The notes under the pieces: model-generated
Seen by the model: only the letters and a program-made list of their open reading frames with translations
Databases searched by the model: none
Told to the model about the DNA's origin: nothing
Shown: positions 1 through 7,586 of the stretch, piece after piece
Position numbering within the stretch: position 1 is the stretch's first letter
Layout: each line of letters opens with the position of its first letter
Origin: Gammaproteobacteria bacterium
Lineage (GTDB): Bacteria > Pseudomonadota > Gammaproteobacteria > S012-40
Direction: 5' to 3'
Length of the DNA: 29,812 nucleotides
Assembly: GCA_029857925.1 (NCBI GenBank)
Contig: JAOUGF010000001.1
Coordinates: 1-29,812, forward strand
Translations under genes and position numbers: made by a program

Positions 1-1285
1 TGTGCGGAAACATATTCATTACACCCGCCATGGATAATTGATACCCCATTTCCTCTACAATAAAACGGGAATCTCGGGCCAATGTGGCGGGGTTACAAGA
101 AACATAGACGATACGTTCGGGTCGCAATCGACACAGTTGTTGTAGCATTTCAATAGCGCCCGTGCGCGGGGGATCGAGTAATATTTTGGTGTATTCACGT
201 CGTGTCCACGGCGCGCCCGCAAAATCGCCGCTCAGGTTTTGCACGACAAATTCGGCGTTGGCAACACCGTTTGCGTGCGCGTTTTCGCGCGCGCGTAATA
301 TCGCCTTTGTCTCTCCTTCCACACCCAAAACAGACGCCGCGTGCCTGGCCATTGCAAGACTAAAATTGCCCAAACCACAAAAAAGGTCCAATACGTGATC
401 TTGTCCATTCAACGCAAGCAACGCAATCGCCTGTGCGACCATCTTACGGTTAATGACATGATTAATTTGTGTAAAGTCATTCACACCAAAATCAAATGTC
501 AGGCCGTATTCCGGCAATTCATATTGGAGTGGGTCGGAAACCAGCGAAACAGGCAACAAATTATCTGGACGATCTGCCTGCAGAAATATTGTAAAACCGT
601 ATTGTTCACCAAATTTTCGGACTATTTGCAGATCTGCGTCCGTTAGTGCGGCCAAGTGTCGTAACAAAAGAACGCGCCCACGATCACCAATCGCAAGCTC
701 TATTTGCGGGATTTGCGCGCGTACGCTTAATTGCGACAAGGCCTCGGACAATGCCTCCAATCGTTCACCGATATCTGGGTGCAATACCGGGCAATTTCGC
801 ACATCGGTTAATAAATGACTACGTCGTTCACGAAAACCAACGAGTACACGCCCTTTTTTCTCCACATATTTTGCACCTAAACGTGCCTTGCGTCGGTAGC
901 CCCAATTGTCACCCCGCAAGGCGGGTAATATTTGCTGCGGTGTCACATTTCCGATATGACGCAGATTCTCAAGCATTTGATCCTGTTTAAATGCCAACTG
1001 CGCATCGGCGTCAAGGTGCTGCAATACGCAGCCTCCGCATACACCAAAATGATTGCAGCGCGGTTTGACGCGCAGTGCCGAAGTTGTTTTGACCTCCAAC
1101 ACCTCCGCTTCATCAAAGTGCCGGTGTTGTTTATACACTCGCGCCTCTACCTGCTCACCTGGAAGGGCGCCATCTACGAAAACGGCCTTACCATCAACAC
1201 GCGCGACGCCTTTACCTTCGTGCGAAATACCCGTAATTTCGACAGCAAACACCGGAAATATTCGCGTATGATTTTTCTTGCGCAT
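1..1285 (-). CDS. rlmD: 23S rRNA (uracil-5)-methyltransferase RlmD, 3' end cut by window edge
   Basis: SAM-dependent enzyme that methylates a uracil (U1939 in E. coli) of 23S rRNA in the cytoplasm. My reverse-strand translation stays open from an ATG at 1285 to the left edge, giving 428 residues; the family is slightly longer, so only a short C-terminal piece is missing. Visible features are a TRAM-like N-terminus, the 4Fe-4S cysteines C77, C83 and C86 (motif CNHFGVCGGC) with a later NCPVL cysteine, the SAM-binding motif VLDLFCGLGNFSLA, and the catalytic-cysteine motif YVSCNPATLARD near the end, followed by GVMNMFPH. The start lies 1 nt after the stop of the upstream exonuclease gene, suggesting translational coupling with cysM and the exonuclease. 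RlmD is preferred over its paralogue RlmC because of the length and the TRAM-like start. Confidence 0.93.
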   Translation of the reverse strand, partial: MRKKNHTRIFPVFAVEITGISHEGKGVARVDGKAVFVDGALPGEQVEARVYKQHRHFDEAEVLEVKTTSALRVKPRCNHFGVCGGCVLQHLDADAQLAFKQDQMLENLRHIGNVTPQQILPALRGDNWGYRRKARLGAKYVEKKGRVLVGFRERRSHLLTDVRNCPVLHPDIGERLEALSEALSQLSVRAQIPQIELAIGDRGRVLLLRHLAALTDADLQIVRKFGEQYGFTIFLQADRPDNLLPVSLVSDPLQYELPEYGLTFDFGVNDFTQINHVINRKMVAQAIALLALNGQDHVLDLFCGLGNFSLAMARHAASVLGVEGETKAILRARENAHANGVANAEFVVQNLSGDFAGAPWTRREYTKILLDPPRTGAIEMLQQLCRLRPERIVYVSCNPATLARDSRFIVEEMGYQLSMAGVMNMFPH

Positions 1286-1286
1286 A

Positions 1287-2066
1287 TTATTCCGGCCACG
1301 CGTTCAAAAAGGCAGACCAATGCGGTTTTTCTAACTTTGCCAGTTCATCACGCACTAAGGCGCATTCTTCACGATAATCGGCGGCAGAAATATGCCCACG
1401 CATTAATTGAAATCGTTGATAGATTAAATAGGTGTTCAATACATCGGTTTCGCAATAGTTGCGAATTTCGTCAATTTCACCCGCCAAATAGCGGTCCCAC
1501 ACTAGACTCCCGTCCATATCGAGCTTACCTGGGAACCCCAACAAGGTTGAGATATCATCGAGGGTGGCCGTGGCGCGCGCTTGAAACAACGCCAATACAT
1601 CCATCAAATCCGTGTGACGTAGATGATAGCGATTTATGTAGTTATTCCACTTGTGGTCTTTATCAAACTCCCCTTGATCCCAATAGCGGGGCGCGGAAAT
1701 GCCGTGTAAAAGCGCACGATAATGCAACACCGGTAAATCAAAACCGCCGCCGTTCCAAGACACGAGTGTAGGTCCGAATTTTTCCACGCCATCAAAAAAC
1801 CGCTGAATTAATTCTGCCTCATCGGAATCCGACGTGCCCAAAGACCACACTTTGAACGCATCCTTGGTGCGCAATACTGCGGAAATCGCGACTATCCGAT
1901 GCAATGGCAATTTTAAAAAATCCGAACCGCCGGTTTGTTGTCTACGTAATTGGGCCAGCGCGTTCGCCGCATCCTTATCATTTAGATCACCCAAACCATA
2001 CATGCGTCGCCCGGTCTGCACATCGGGCACCGTTTCAATGTCAAAAACAAAAATTGGACTAATCAT
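1287..2066 (-). CDS. Predicted 3'-5' exonuclease, PolB-like exonuclease domain family
   Basis: Protein of 259 residues belonging to the family of predicted 3'-5' exonucleases related to the proofreading domain of DNA polymerase B (DnaQ-like, DEDD fold). The first acidic motif is plain at residues 6-15 (FVFDIETVPD). The second lies in the stretch around LVSWNGGGFDLPVL, and the third near ETDVLNTYLIYQRF, so the metal-binding acidic residues of a DEDD nuclease appear present. Its biological substrate is not known from sequence; DNA repair or RNA trimming are both possible. The start overlaps the stop of cysM by 4 nt, and its own stop is 1 nt before rlmD, so the three genes very probably form one operon. 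Family assignment is firm; the exact role is inference. Confidence 0.88.
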   Translation of the reverse strand: MISPIFVFDIETVPDVQTGRRMYGLGDLNDKDAANALAQLRRQQTGGSDFLKLPLHRIVAISAVLRTKDAFKVWSLGTSDSDEAELIQRFFDGVEKFGPTLVSWNGGGFDLPVLHYRALLHGISAPRYWDQGEFDKDHKWNNYINRYHLRHTDLMDVLALFQARATATLDDISTLLGFPGKLDMDGSLVWDRYLAGEIDEIRNYCETDVLNTYLIYQRFQLMRGHISAADYREECALVRDELAKLEKPHWSAFLNAWPE

Positions 2067-2953
2067 TCAGGGAATACCCCGGTGGATAAATAGCGGTCGC
2101 CGCGATCACAAATAATGACAACGATCAGCGCGTTTTCAACTTCACGCGATAAACGTAATGCCGCAGCAACGGCACCGCCAGAGGAAATACCTGCAAAAAT
2201 GCCTTCATCACGCGCCAAACGACGAGTCGTTTCTTCCGCATCCGTTTGGCTCACGTCAAGTATCCTATCTACGCGAGGGGGTTCGTAAATACGCGGCAAA
2301 TAGGCCTCCGGCCAGCGACGTATCCCGGGGATATTCGACCCCTCACTGGGCTGCACGCCCACGATCTGGATCTGCGGATTTTGTTCTTTTAGATATCGCG
2401 ACGTCCCCATGATGGTGCCGGTCGTTCCCATCGCGCTTACAAAATGTGTAATTCTGCCTTGGGTGTCACGCCAAATTTCGGGACCAGTCCCTTCGTAATG
2501 CGCGCGCGGATTATCCGCATTGCCGAATTGATCTAGGACTATACCCTTGCCTGCGCGACGCATTTCATCGGCAAGGTCACGTGCCCCTTCCATACCGGCG
2601 GATTGACTGACGAGCACGATTTCTGCCCCAAAAGCCTTCATGACACCACGCCGCTCTATACTCATATGTTCCGGCATAATGAGAATCAGTCTATACCCCA
2701 TCACGGCGGCGGCCATTGCCAACGCAATACCAGTGTTCCCGCTGGTGGCCTCGATTAACGTATCTCCCGGGTGTATATCACCGCGGGCCTGGGCATGGAC
2801 GATCATGCTCATGGCTGGCCGGTCTTTCACTGACCCGGCAGGATTATTGCCTTCAAGCTTCGCGAGTAATGTATTCGATGTACGCCCGGGCATGCGCTGT
2901 AAACGTACCAACGGGGTATTGCCGATAAACGACTGTATAGTGGGAAATTCCAT
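2063..2953 (-). CDS. cysM: Cysteine synthase B (O-acetylserine sulfhydrylase B)
   Basis: PLP-dependent enzyme that makes cysteine from O-acetylserine and sulfide or thiosulfate in the cytoplasm. The 296 residues match the usual length of CysM. The PLP lysine is K43 in NNPAGSVKDRPA, the phosphate/substrate loop is EATSGNTGIALAM near residue 70, and the glycine-rich cofactor loop appears as MGTTGTIMGTSRYL. The C-terminal ISSGGAVAAAL motif is also present. CysM is preferred over CysK because of the short length and the SVKDRPA form of the lysine motif. It is the first gene of a compact cysM-exonuclease-rlmD group. The start at 2953 is 63 bp from the divergent HPt gene, so the two likely share a short promoter region. 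Confidence 0.93.
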   Translation of the reverse strand: MEFPTIQSFIGNTPLVRLQRMPGRTSNTLLAKLEGNNPAGSVKDRPAMSMIVHAQARGDIHPGDTLIEATSGNTGIALAMAAAVMGYRLILIMPEHMSIERRGVMKAFGAEIVLVSQSAGMEGARDLADEMRRAGKGIVLDQFGNADNPRAHYEGTGPEIWRDTQGRITHFVSAMGTTGTIMGTSRYLKEQNPQIQIVGVQPSEGSNIPGIRRWPEAYLPRIYEPPRVDRILDVSQTDAEETTRRLARDEGIFAGISSGGAVAAALRLSREVENALIVVIICDRGDRYLSTGVFPE

Positions 2954-3016
2954 GGGTCCAACCGATCAGGGGTAAAGTGCTATTATATGGATGTCACTCA
3001 CTAAGCGAAACTGCAA

Positions 3017-3385
3017 ATGACAATTAAACAAACGTCTCCCCCTCTAACGGCATCGCCGGAATGGCAAGCGGTATTGGTGCAAACCCATGGCAATGTGGCC
3101 TTGGCGCGCCAATTATTTAGTATATTGGCGGAAGAACTTCCCGGGCAATGTGCGGAGATTGAGGCACAATTGCAGCAGCGAAAATGGCAAGCGGCCGGAA
3201 AAATTGTGCATAAACTGCACGGCTCAAGCAGCTTCTGCGGACTTACCGCCGTGCAAACGATATGCGCCGAACTGGAATCCGTGTTGCGCAAGGAGCAACC
3301 GCCCGACGCAACACTCATAGCGCGGTTTAGACTAGAAACCAACCAACTGATGCAATTTCTAGCGCAACTTGCTCACTGTGCATAA
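3017..3385 (+). CDS. Stand-alone HPt (histidine phosphotransfer) domain protein
   Basis: A 122-residue protein that is almost only an HPt domain, the histidine-containing helical bundle that relays phosphate between response-regulator receiver domains. The phosphoacceptor motif is visible as VHKLHGSSSFCG, with H65 in the position of the conserved His of the HxLKGSS signature (here the lysine is replaced by H68). A histidine kinase or receiver partner is not in the window. In many gammaproteobacteria the hybrid kinase gene barA lies near rlmD, so this may be a detached HPt for a BarA-like relay; that is inference. The start ATG has only a weak ribosome site. The last 13 nt overlap the 3' end of galU on the opposite strand, a convergent arrangement. 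Confidence 0.8.
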   Translation: MTIKQTSPPLTASPEWQAVLVQTHGNVALARQLFSILAEELPGQCAEIEAQLQQRKWQAAGKIVHKLHGSSSFCGLTAVQTICAELESVLRKEQPPDATLIARFRLETNQLMQFLAQLAHCA

Positions 3386-4248
3386 GTCTTTAGGTAGGCA
3401 GCAAATGCACCACCCACTTCTGTATGTTTGAGTCCATATTCAACGGTCGCCTGCAAATACCCCAGCTTATTTCCACAATCGTAACGCTTGCCTTCAAACT
3501 GATAGGAATACACCGACTCTTCGGCAAGTAAACGGGCGATACCGTCCGTCAACTGGATTTCTCCGCCTGCACCACGCGAGATTCGTGTCAAATGATGAAA
3601 AATCCGCGGACTCAAGATATATCGACCGACCACGCCCAAATGCGAGGGCGCGACTTCCGGCTTGGGTTTTTCGACAATAACCTTTACCTTACCTAATCGA
3701 TCGTCTAGCGTGTCAATCGCGACGATACCGTATTTGTCGGTATCTTTCGGTTCTACGGGTTCTACACCGATCACGCTATACCCGCGTTCACGTTGAACGT
3801 CTATCATTTGCGCGAGTGCGCCTTTTCCGCTCCCGTCTATCAAATCGTCCGCGAGTATCACTGCGAAGGGTTCATCTCCGACTACATCTTTCGCGCACAA
3901 TACCGCGTGGCCTAAACCCAAGGCCTCCGCTTGACGAATGTAGACGCAGCTAACGCCCTCAGGCAACACTGAACGCACGATATGCAACAATTCCTTTTTG
4001 CCGTTTTCCGCTAACTTGGTTTCCAATTCAAAATTTTTGTCAAAATGGTCTTCTATCGCACGCTTACTGCTGCTGGTTACAAAAATCAATTCCGAACAGC
4101 CGGCGGCTACTGCCTCTTCCGCCGCGTATTGAATAAGCGGTTTGTCCACAATCGGTAACATTTCTTTAGGATTGGCCTTGGTTGCGGGTAGAAACCGTGT
4201 ACCTAACCCCGCAACAGGGAACACTGCCTTGCGTACAATTTTATTCAT
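3373..4248 (-). CDS. galU: UTP-glucose-1-phosphate uridylyltransferase
   Basis: Cytoplasmic enzyme that makes UDP-glucose from UTP and glucose-1-phosphate, a donor for LPS core, capsule, glycolipids and osmoregulated glucans. The 291 residues fit bacterial GalU. The nucleotide-binding start AGLGTRFLPATKANPKEMLP is at residues 14-33, followed by VDKPLIQYAAEEA. The central AVILADDLIDG and IVEKPKPEVAPS stretches and the C-terminal DCGNKLGYLQATVEYGL motif are all typical. Its ATG overlaps the end of the upstream VanZ-family gene by 4 nt, so the two are probably co-transcribed. The 3' end overlaps the HPt gene by 13 nt. Function is well supported by end-to-end similarity of motifs. Confidence 0.95.
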   Translation of the reverse strand: MNKIVRKAVFPVAGLGTRFLPATKANPKEMLPIVDKPLIQYAAEEAVAAGCSELIFVTSSSKRAIEDHFDKNFELETKLAENGKKELLHIVRSVLPEGVSCVYIRQAEALGLGHAVLCAKDVVGDEPFAVILADDLIDGSGKGALAQMIDVQRERGYSVIGVEPVEPKDTDKYGIVAIDTLDDRLGKVKVIVEKPKPEVAPSHLGVVGRYILSPRIFHHLTRISRGAGGEIQLTDGIARLLAEESVYSYQFEGKRYDCGNKLGYLQATVEYGLKHTEVGGAFAAYLKTYAQ

Positions 4249-4718
4249 TCACGTTGACTTCCAATAAAGAAATATAATTTTAGGATCGCCTGTTCCACCC
4301 AAACAAAGAACGATATGCGCGTATAGCGGAGGACGACAAGTGCAACCACTACACCCAGGGTATCCGCCGCCATATCTGCAAATTCAAAGGTACGATAACC
4401 TGTCGTGCCTTGAATAAATTCTATCGCAACACCCATCGTAACAAAAGCATATGCGATCTTCGTTCGCTGGCGACGTGGATATAGGCTCCCGAACCAGTAC
4501 ATCAGTGTAGCATAAGCCAGCAAATGTCCCCACTTATCGCCCCAAGATATAGAGGAGACATCTGGTGGGCGAGAAGTTAAGGACAAATACCAGATCCCTA
4601 TAAAAATAAGCCATGCCATCCAACGCCAGCCCCACAAACACCGCGGATCAGCATATACAGTAACCATACTGGGCTTAATATTGCACGTTTTCTGCTTCAT
4701 GTGGCTAATTTGCAACAC
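4245..4718 (-). CDS. VanZ-family membrane protein
   Basis: Small integral membrane protein of 157 residues in this frame. The family-like stretch GDKWGHLLAYATLMYWFGSL, and the later acidic region around FEFADMAADTLGVVVALVVL, resemble VanZ-like proteins. I see about four hydrophobic segments: near residues 33-48, 83-101, 108-124 and 136-150. VanZ in enterococci gives low-level teicoplanin resistance, but most relatives have no known function, so no activity is assigned. The start is uncertain. The TTG at 4718 has GAGGAG only a few nt upstream, while the ATG at 4700 has the same site about 17 nt away; a third choice is the ATG at 4667. It overlaps galU by 4 nt. Confidence 0.72.
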   Translation of the reverse strand: MLQISHMKQKTCNIKPSMVTVYADPRCLWGWRWMAWLIFIGIWYLSLTSRPPDVSSISWGDKWGHLLAYATLMYWFGSLYPRRQRTKIAYAFVTMGVAIEFIQGTTGYRTFEFADMAADTLGVVVALVVLRYTRISFFVWVEQAILKLYFFIGSQRE

Positions 4719-4784
4719 TCCTCTTTTATCAATTGCAAATTTCGGGTAAGCTCTAGTGGCATAGCAACAAACTACTTAACATAA

Positions 4785-4811
4785 TTGCTATTCGGCAGTT
4801 TACCTTAAAAT
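4785..4811 (+). promoter_or_regulatory. Weak candidate sigma-70 promoter for wecA
   Basis: TTGCTA and TAAAAT match the -35 and -10 hexamers at 4 and 5 of 6 bases, but the spacing of 15 nt is short. It lies 35 nt upstream of the preferred wecA start. Listed because no better plus-strand candidate is visible in the gap between the divergent genes. Confidence 0.25.
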
Positions 4812-4834
4812 AATCAGCAATATAACCTTGTCAG
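4807..4834 (-). promoter_or_regulatory. Candidate sigma-70 promoter for vanZ-like/galU
   Basis: On the minus strand CTGACA is followed after 16 nt by TATTTT, matching the -35 and -10 consensus at 5 and 4 of 6 bases. It would start transcription about 80 nt upstream of the VanZ-like gene. It overlaps the upstream region of wecA on the other strand, so the divergent pair may interfere with each other. Confidence 0.35.
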
Positions 4835-4845
4835 GATATTCGCGG

Positions 4846-5961
4846 ATGATGAATACGACGGCCATTGTAGTCGCACCTATTGCTACCATTATTTTTATCT
4901 GGTTGTTATATCCCCTTGCCCGCATGGTCGGCCTCATAGACAAACCTGGTGGTCGCAAAGATCACGACGGTGAAATCCCGCTCATCGGTGGAATGGCGAT
5001 GTTTTTGGGCCTATGCACAAGTCTGTTGTTTATCGACACATTACCGCAGAACCTACCTATCGTCTTGATGGCGGCGGGATTGCTACTCATTGTAGGCACC
5101 TTGGATGACTATCTATGTCTATCAGCATATTCTCGTCTCCTGGCGCAAGTTGGCGCATCACTCATAGTCATTCTATATAATGAACAATACCTGTTTGATG
5201 TCGGTCATTTATTCGACGGTTCGACTATCATCTCTTTAGGCGCAGTCGCGATACCTTTCACGATTTTCTCTGCTGTAGGCGTCACTAACGCAACCAATAT
5301 GTCTGACGGTATGGATGGTTTGGCGGGTGGCCTGGTACTAGTCGCATTGGCCGCGATCTGCGTCGCGACCTCGTTGAGCGGCTATACCGATTATACCTTC
5401 TTTTTATTGTGCTTTATCGCAACGATCCTTGCATTCCTTAGCTTTAATATGCGCGCCCCTTGGCGTAGCCGGGCGTCCATCTTCATGGGCAATGGGGGGA
5501 GCATGTACTTAGGGTTTGTCTTAGCATGGTTGCTGATACAACTCACGCAAGGGAACTTCCCGGCAATCCCCCCGGTAGTCGCGCTTTGGATTTTTGCGCT
5601 CCCCCTTTTAGACACGGTGTGTATTATGTTGCGGCGTCTATCAAAAGGCAGGTCTCCATTCGCGCCGGACCGCGAACACTTGCATCACGTTTTGCTATTG
5701 GCCGGTTATACGCCTAATCAAACAGTGTGGATAATGTTAGGTATCGCAGCTGTACTTGCTACGACGGGTTTAACCGCATATTACAATGGCGTACCGGAAT
5801 ACCTATTGACTTATACATTTGTAGCGCTCGCGGGAGGCTACTTATGGGCGATGCAGCGCGCCTGGAAGGTTATGAAACTCATACACCGTCATTTGGTTGC
5901 AACACCCCAAGGCATCGGGAATATTGCAGCGCGTCCAGTAAAGCGCTCGACGAGTAAATAA
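4846..5961 (+). CDS. wecA: Polyprenyl-phosphate GlcNAc-1-phosphate transferase, WecA type
   Basis: Membrane enzyme of the MraY/WecA family. It transfers a HexNAc-1-phosphate from a UDP-sugar to undecaprenyl phosphate, the first step of O-antigen or related glycan synthesis. Key motifs are present: DKPGGRKDH near the N-terminus, PLIGGMAMFLG, the aspartate pair in GTLDDYL, NATNMSDGMDGLAGG, the FMGNGGSMYLGF loop, and the HLHH motif in DREHLHHVLL that separates WecA-type enzymes from MraY. About ten or eleven hydrophobic segments are visible. I chose the ATG at 4846 (371 residues) because AGGA lies 9 nt upstream; a TTG at 4828 would add six residues. The actual sugar substrate is not certain. The nearby galU fits a surface-glycan context. 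Confidence 0.9.
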   Translation: MMNTTAIVVAPIATIIFIWLLYPLARMVGLIDKPGGRKDHDGEIPLIGGMAMFLGLCTSLLFIDTLPQNLPIVLMAAGLLLIVGTLDDYLCLSAYSRLLAQVGASLIVILYNEQYLFDVGHLFDGSTIISLGAVAIPFTIFSAVGVTNATNMSDGMDGLAGGLVLVALAAICVATSLSGYTDYTFFLLCFIATILAFLSFNMRAPWRSRASIFMGNGGSMYLGFVLAWLLIQLTQGNFPAIPPVVALWIFALPLLDTVCIMLRRLSKGRSPFAPDREHLHHVLLLAGYTPNQTVWIMLGIAAVLATTGLTAYYNGVPEYLLTYTFVALAGGYLWAMQRAWKVMKLIHRHLVATPQGIGNIAARPVKRSTSK

Positions 5962-5962
5962 C

Positions 5963-6130
5963 TTACGCATTCAGCGCATCAAATAATATTCCAATTTGTA
6001 AAATACTGGGGCGCTGCAACCCCATCTGCAATACATTTTCACACAATTTATGAGCGGTTTTTAATTGCGGGTATACGCGCAACTTGATACTATCAGCGCT
6101 GCCCTCGAACGCATAACATGCGTGTGCCAC
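5963..6130 (-). CDS. Possible small protein of 55 residues, unknown
   Basis: Minus-strand reading frame from a GTG at 6130 to TAA, directly downstream of wecA and convergent with it. The GTG is preceded by GAGG at a good distance (7 nt), and the upstream in-frame stop leaves the GTG as the only start of the usual types. The product begins VAHACYAFEGSADSIKLRVY and ends LQIGILFDALNA, looking like a small mixed polar/hydrophobic, probably helical protein rather than a membrane protein. I do not recognise a family. It could equally be the tail of a decayed gene or chance, because it is short. It fills nearly the whole 192-nt gap between wecA and the permease and overlaps the permease's candidate promoter. 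Confidence 0.33.
   Translation of the reverse strand: MAHACYAFEGSADSIKLRVYPQLKTAHKLCENVLQMGLQRPSILQIGILFDALNA
6065..6093 (+). promoter_or_regulatory. Candidate extended -10 promoter for the permease gene
   Basis: TTGCGG and TACTAT are 17 nt apart, and a TG sits one base before the -10 hexamer, as in extended -10 promoters. The -35 match is poor (3 of 6) and the -10 match is 4 of 6. Transcription would begin about 55 nt upstream of the permease ATG. Confidence 0.33.
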
Positions 6131-6153
6131 CCCTCTACCTCGTTAGGTGATCC

Positions 6154-7530
6154 ATGAACATATTGCGCACTAAACCTATCAATGCCGATGTGCAAAAGGA
6201 TTCCGGGCTGAAACGCTGCTTGTCGGCGCTAGATCTCACTATATTAGGTATAGGCGCAATTATCGGTGCTGGAATATTCGTGCTTACTGGGGTGGCGGCT
6301 GCGACACACGCCGGTCCGGCGATAATGGTTTCCTTTGTTATTGCCGGTTTCGCGTGCGCATTTGCGGCACTTTCTTACGCGGAATTGGCGGCGATGATAG
6401 GCGGTTGCGGCAGCGCCTATGGCTATAGCTACGCCGGGTTTGGCGAAATCTTGGCATGGATTATCGGTTGGGACTTGATACTAGAATATAGTGTTGCGAC
6501 CTCCGCTGTTGCGATTGGATGGTCAAGTTATGTTAATAATGCACTCAAAGCAATGGGCATTCAATTGCCTATTGAATTAGTGCATTCCCCTGTGGAAGGC
6601 GGCCTGATCAATCTACCCGCCGCAGGCATTATTTTGTTTCTCGCGATTCTCCTTGCGCTAGGCGTACACCACAGTGCACGATTTAATACGGTGATGGTAG
6701 TGATTAAGCTATTGGCCATTAGTATTTTTATAGGGGTCGGCGCTTCGCATATTGACGTTGCCAACTGGCAGCCTTTCGCCCCTTTTGGCTGGCCCGGCAT
6801 TGCCTCAGGCGCTGCGATTATCTTTTTTGCGTATATTGGCTTTGATGCGGTATCAACAGCAGCTGAAGAAGCTAAAAATCCTCGCCGAGATCTCCCTATC
6901 GGTATATTGGGCTCATTGATCGTGTGCACGCTAATTTACATGGCGGTTGCCGCTATACTGACTGGCATAGTACCTTATCAATCACTCAACAGCCCCTCGC
7001 CGGTGGCTGACGCATTATTGCGTCTCGGCCACCGCTGGGCAGCCGGATTCGTAGCCGCAGGTGCAATAGCAGGATTAACCACCGTAATGCTCGTGCTTTA
7101 TTATGGTCTGACGCGGATAATCTTATCCATATCGAGGGATGGTTTACTACCGCTTGCATTTTCAAGAGTTAATTCGCACACCCAAACGCCGGTCAGGTTA
7201 ATCCTAGCAAGCGGCTTATGCATGTCAATGATCGCAGGTTTTACCCCCATAGGGGATGTCGCTGAACTGGTAAATATCGGGACCTTGGCAGCATTTGTGA
7301 CGGTATGTGCAGGCGTTCTAATGTTGCGCTACACAAGACCTGATTTGCACCGCCCTTTCAAGACACCATTGATGCCTTTCATACCATTATTAGGCATTTT
7401 ATTTTGCTTGTATCTAATGGCGAGCCTACCATTTATCACTTGGATACGATTCGCAATTTGGTTAGCTTTCGGAATAATTGTATACTTCGCCTACTCATAC
7501 CGGCATAGCGAGTTGCAGCCAAAGAGATGA
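6154..7530 (+). CDS. APC-family amino-acid permease, cationic amino-acid transporter-like
   Basis: Inner-membrane transporter of 458 residues from the amino acid-polyamine-organocation superfamily, probably a proton symporter. The N-terminal LDLTILGIGAIIGAGIFVLTG is the classical first membrane segment with the GAIIGAGIF substrate-backbone binding loop. Further family signatures are GFACAFAALSYAELAAMIGGCGSAYGYSY and FFAYIGFDAVSTAAEEAKNPRRDLP, the latter typical of the CAT/YfnA branch. About twelve membrane segments are visible, matching the family. The substrate cannot be read from the sequence; basic or branched amino acids are both possible. The gene stands alone between wecA and the convergent vasH, with its own leader. 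Confidence 0.86.
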   Translation: MNILRTKPINADVQKDSGLKRCLSALDLTILGIGAIIGAGIFVLTGVAAATHAGPAIMVSFVIAGFACAFAALSYAELAAMIGGCGSAYGYSYAGFGEILAWIIGWDLILEYSVATSAVAIGWSSYVNNALKAMGIQLPIELVHSPVEGGLINLPAAGIILFLAILLALGVHHSARFNTVMVVIKLLAISIFIGVGASHIDVANWQPFAPFGWPGIASGAAIIFFAYIGFDAVSTAAEEAKNPRRDLPIGILGSLIVCTLIYMAVAAILTGIVPYQSLNSPSPVADALLRLGHRWAAGFVAAGAIAGLTTVMLVLYYGLTRIILSISRDGLLPLAFSRVNSHTQTPVRLILASGLCMSMIAGFTPIGDVAELVNIGTLAAFVTVCAGVLMLRYTRPDLHRPFKTPLMPFIPLLGILFCLYLMASLPFITWIRFAIWLAFGIIVYFAYSYRHSELQPKR

Positions 7531-7586
7531 ATACTATCGAGACTTCATTTGATGACAAGGCAGCAAGGCGCCCTAACATTAAAAAT

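Noticed and set aside
162..1771. Several plus-strand reading frames at the left end
   Set aside because: They lie opposite rlmD and the exonuclease gene, both recognised by strong motifs on the minus strand, and show no protein-like features of their own.
6007..6024. TGGGG/CCCCA hairpin downstream of wecA as a terminator
   Set aside because: The stem is only 5 bp with an 8-nt loop and no T run follows; it also lies inside the possible small minus-strand gene.
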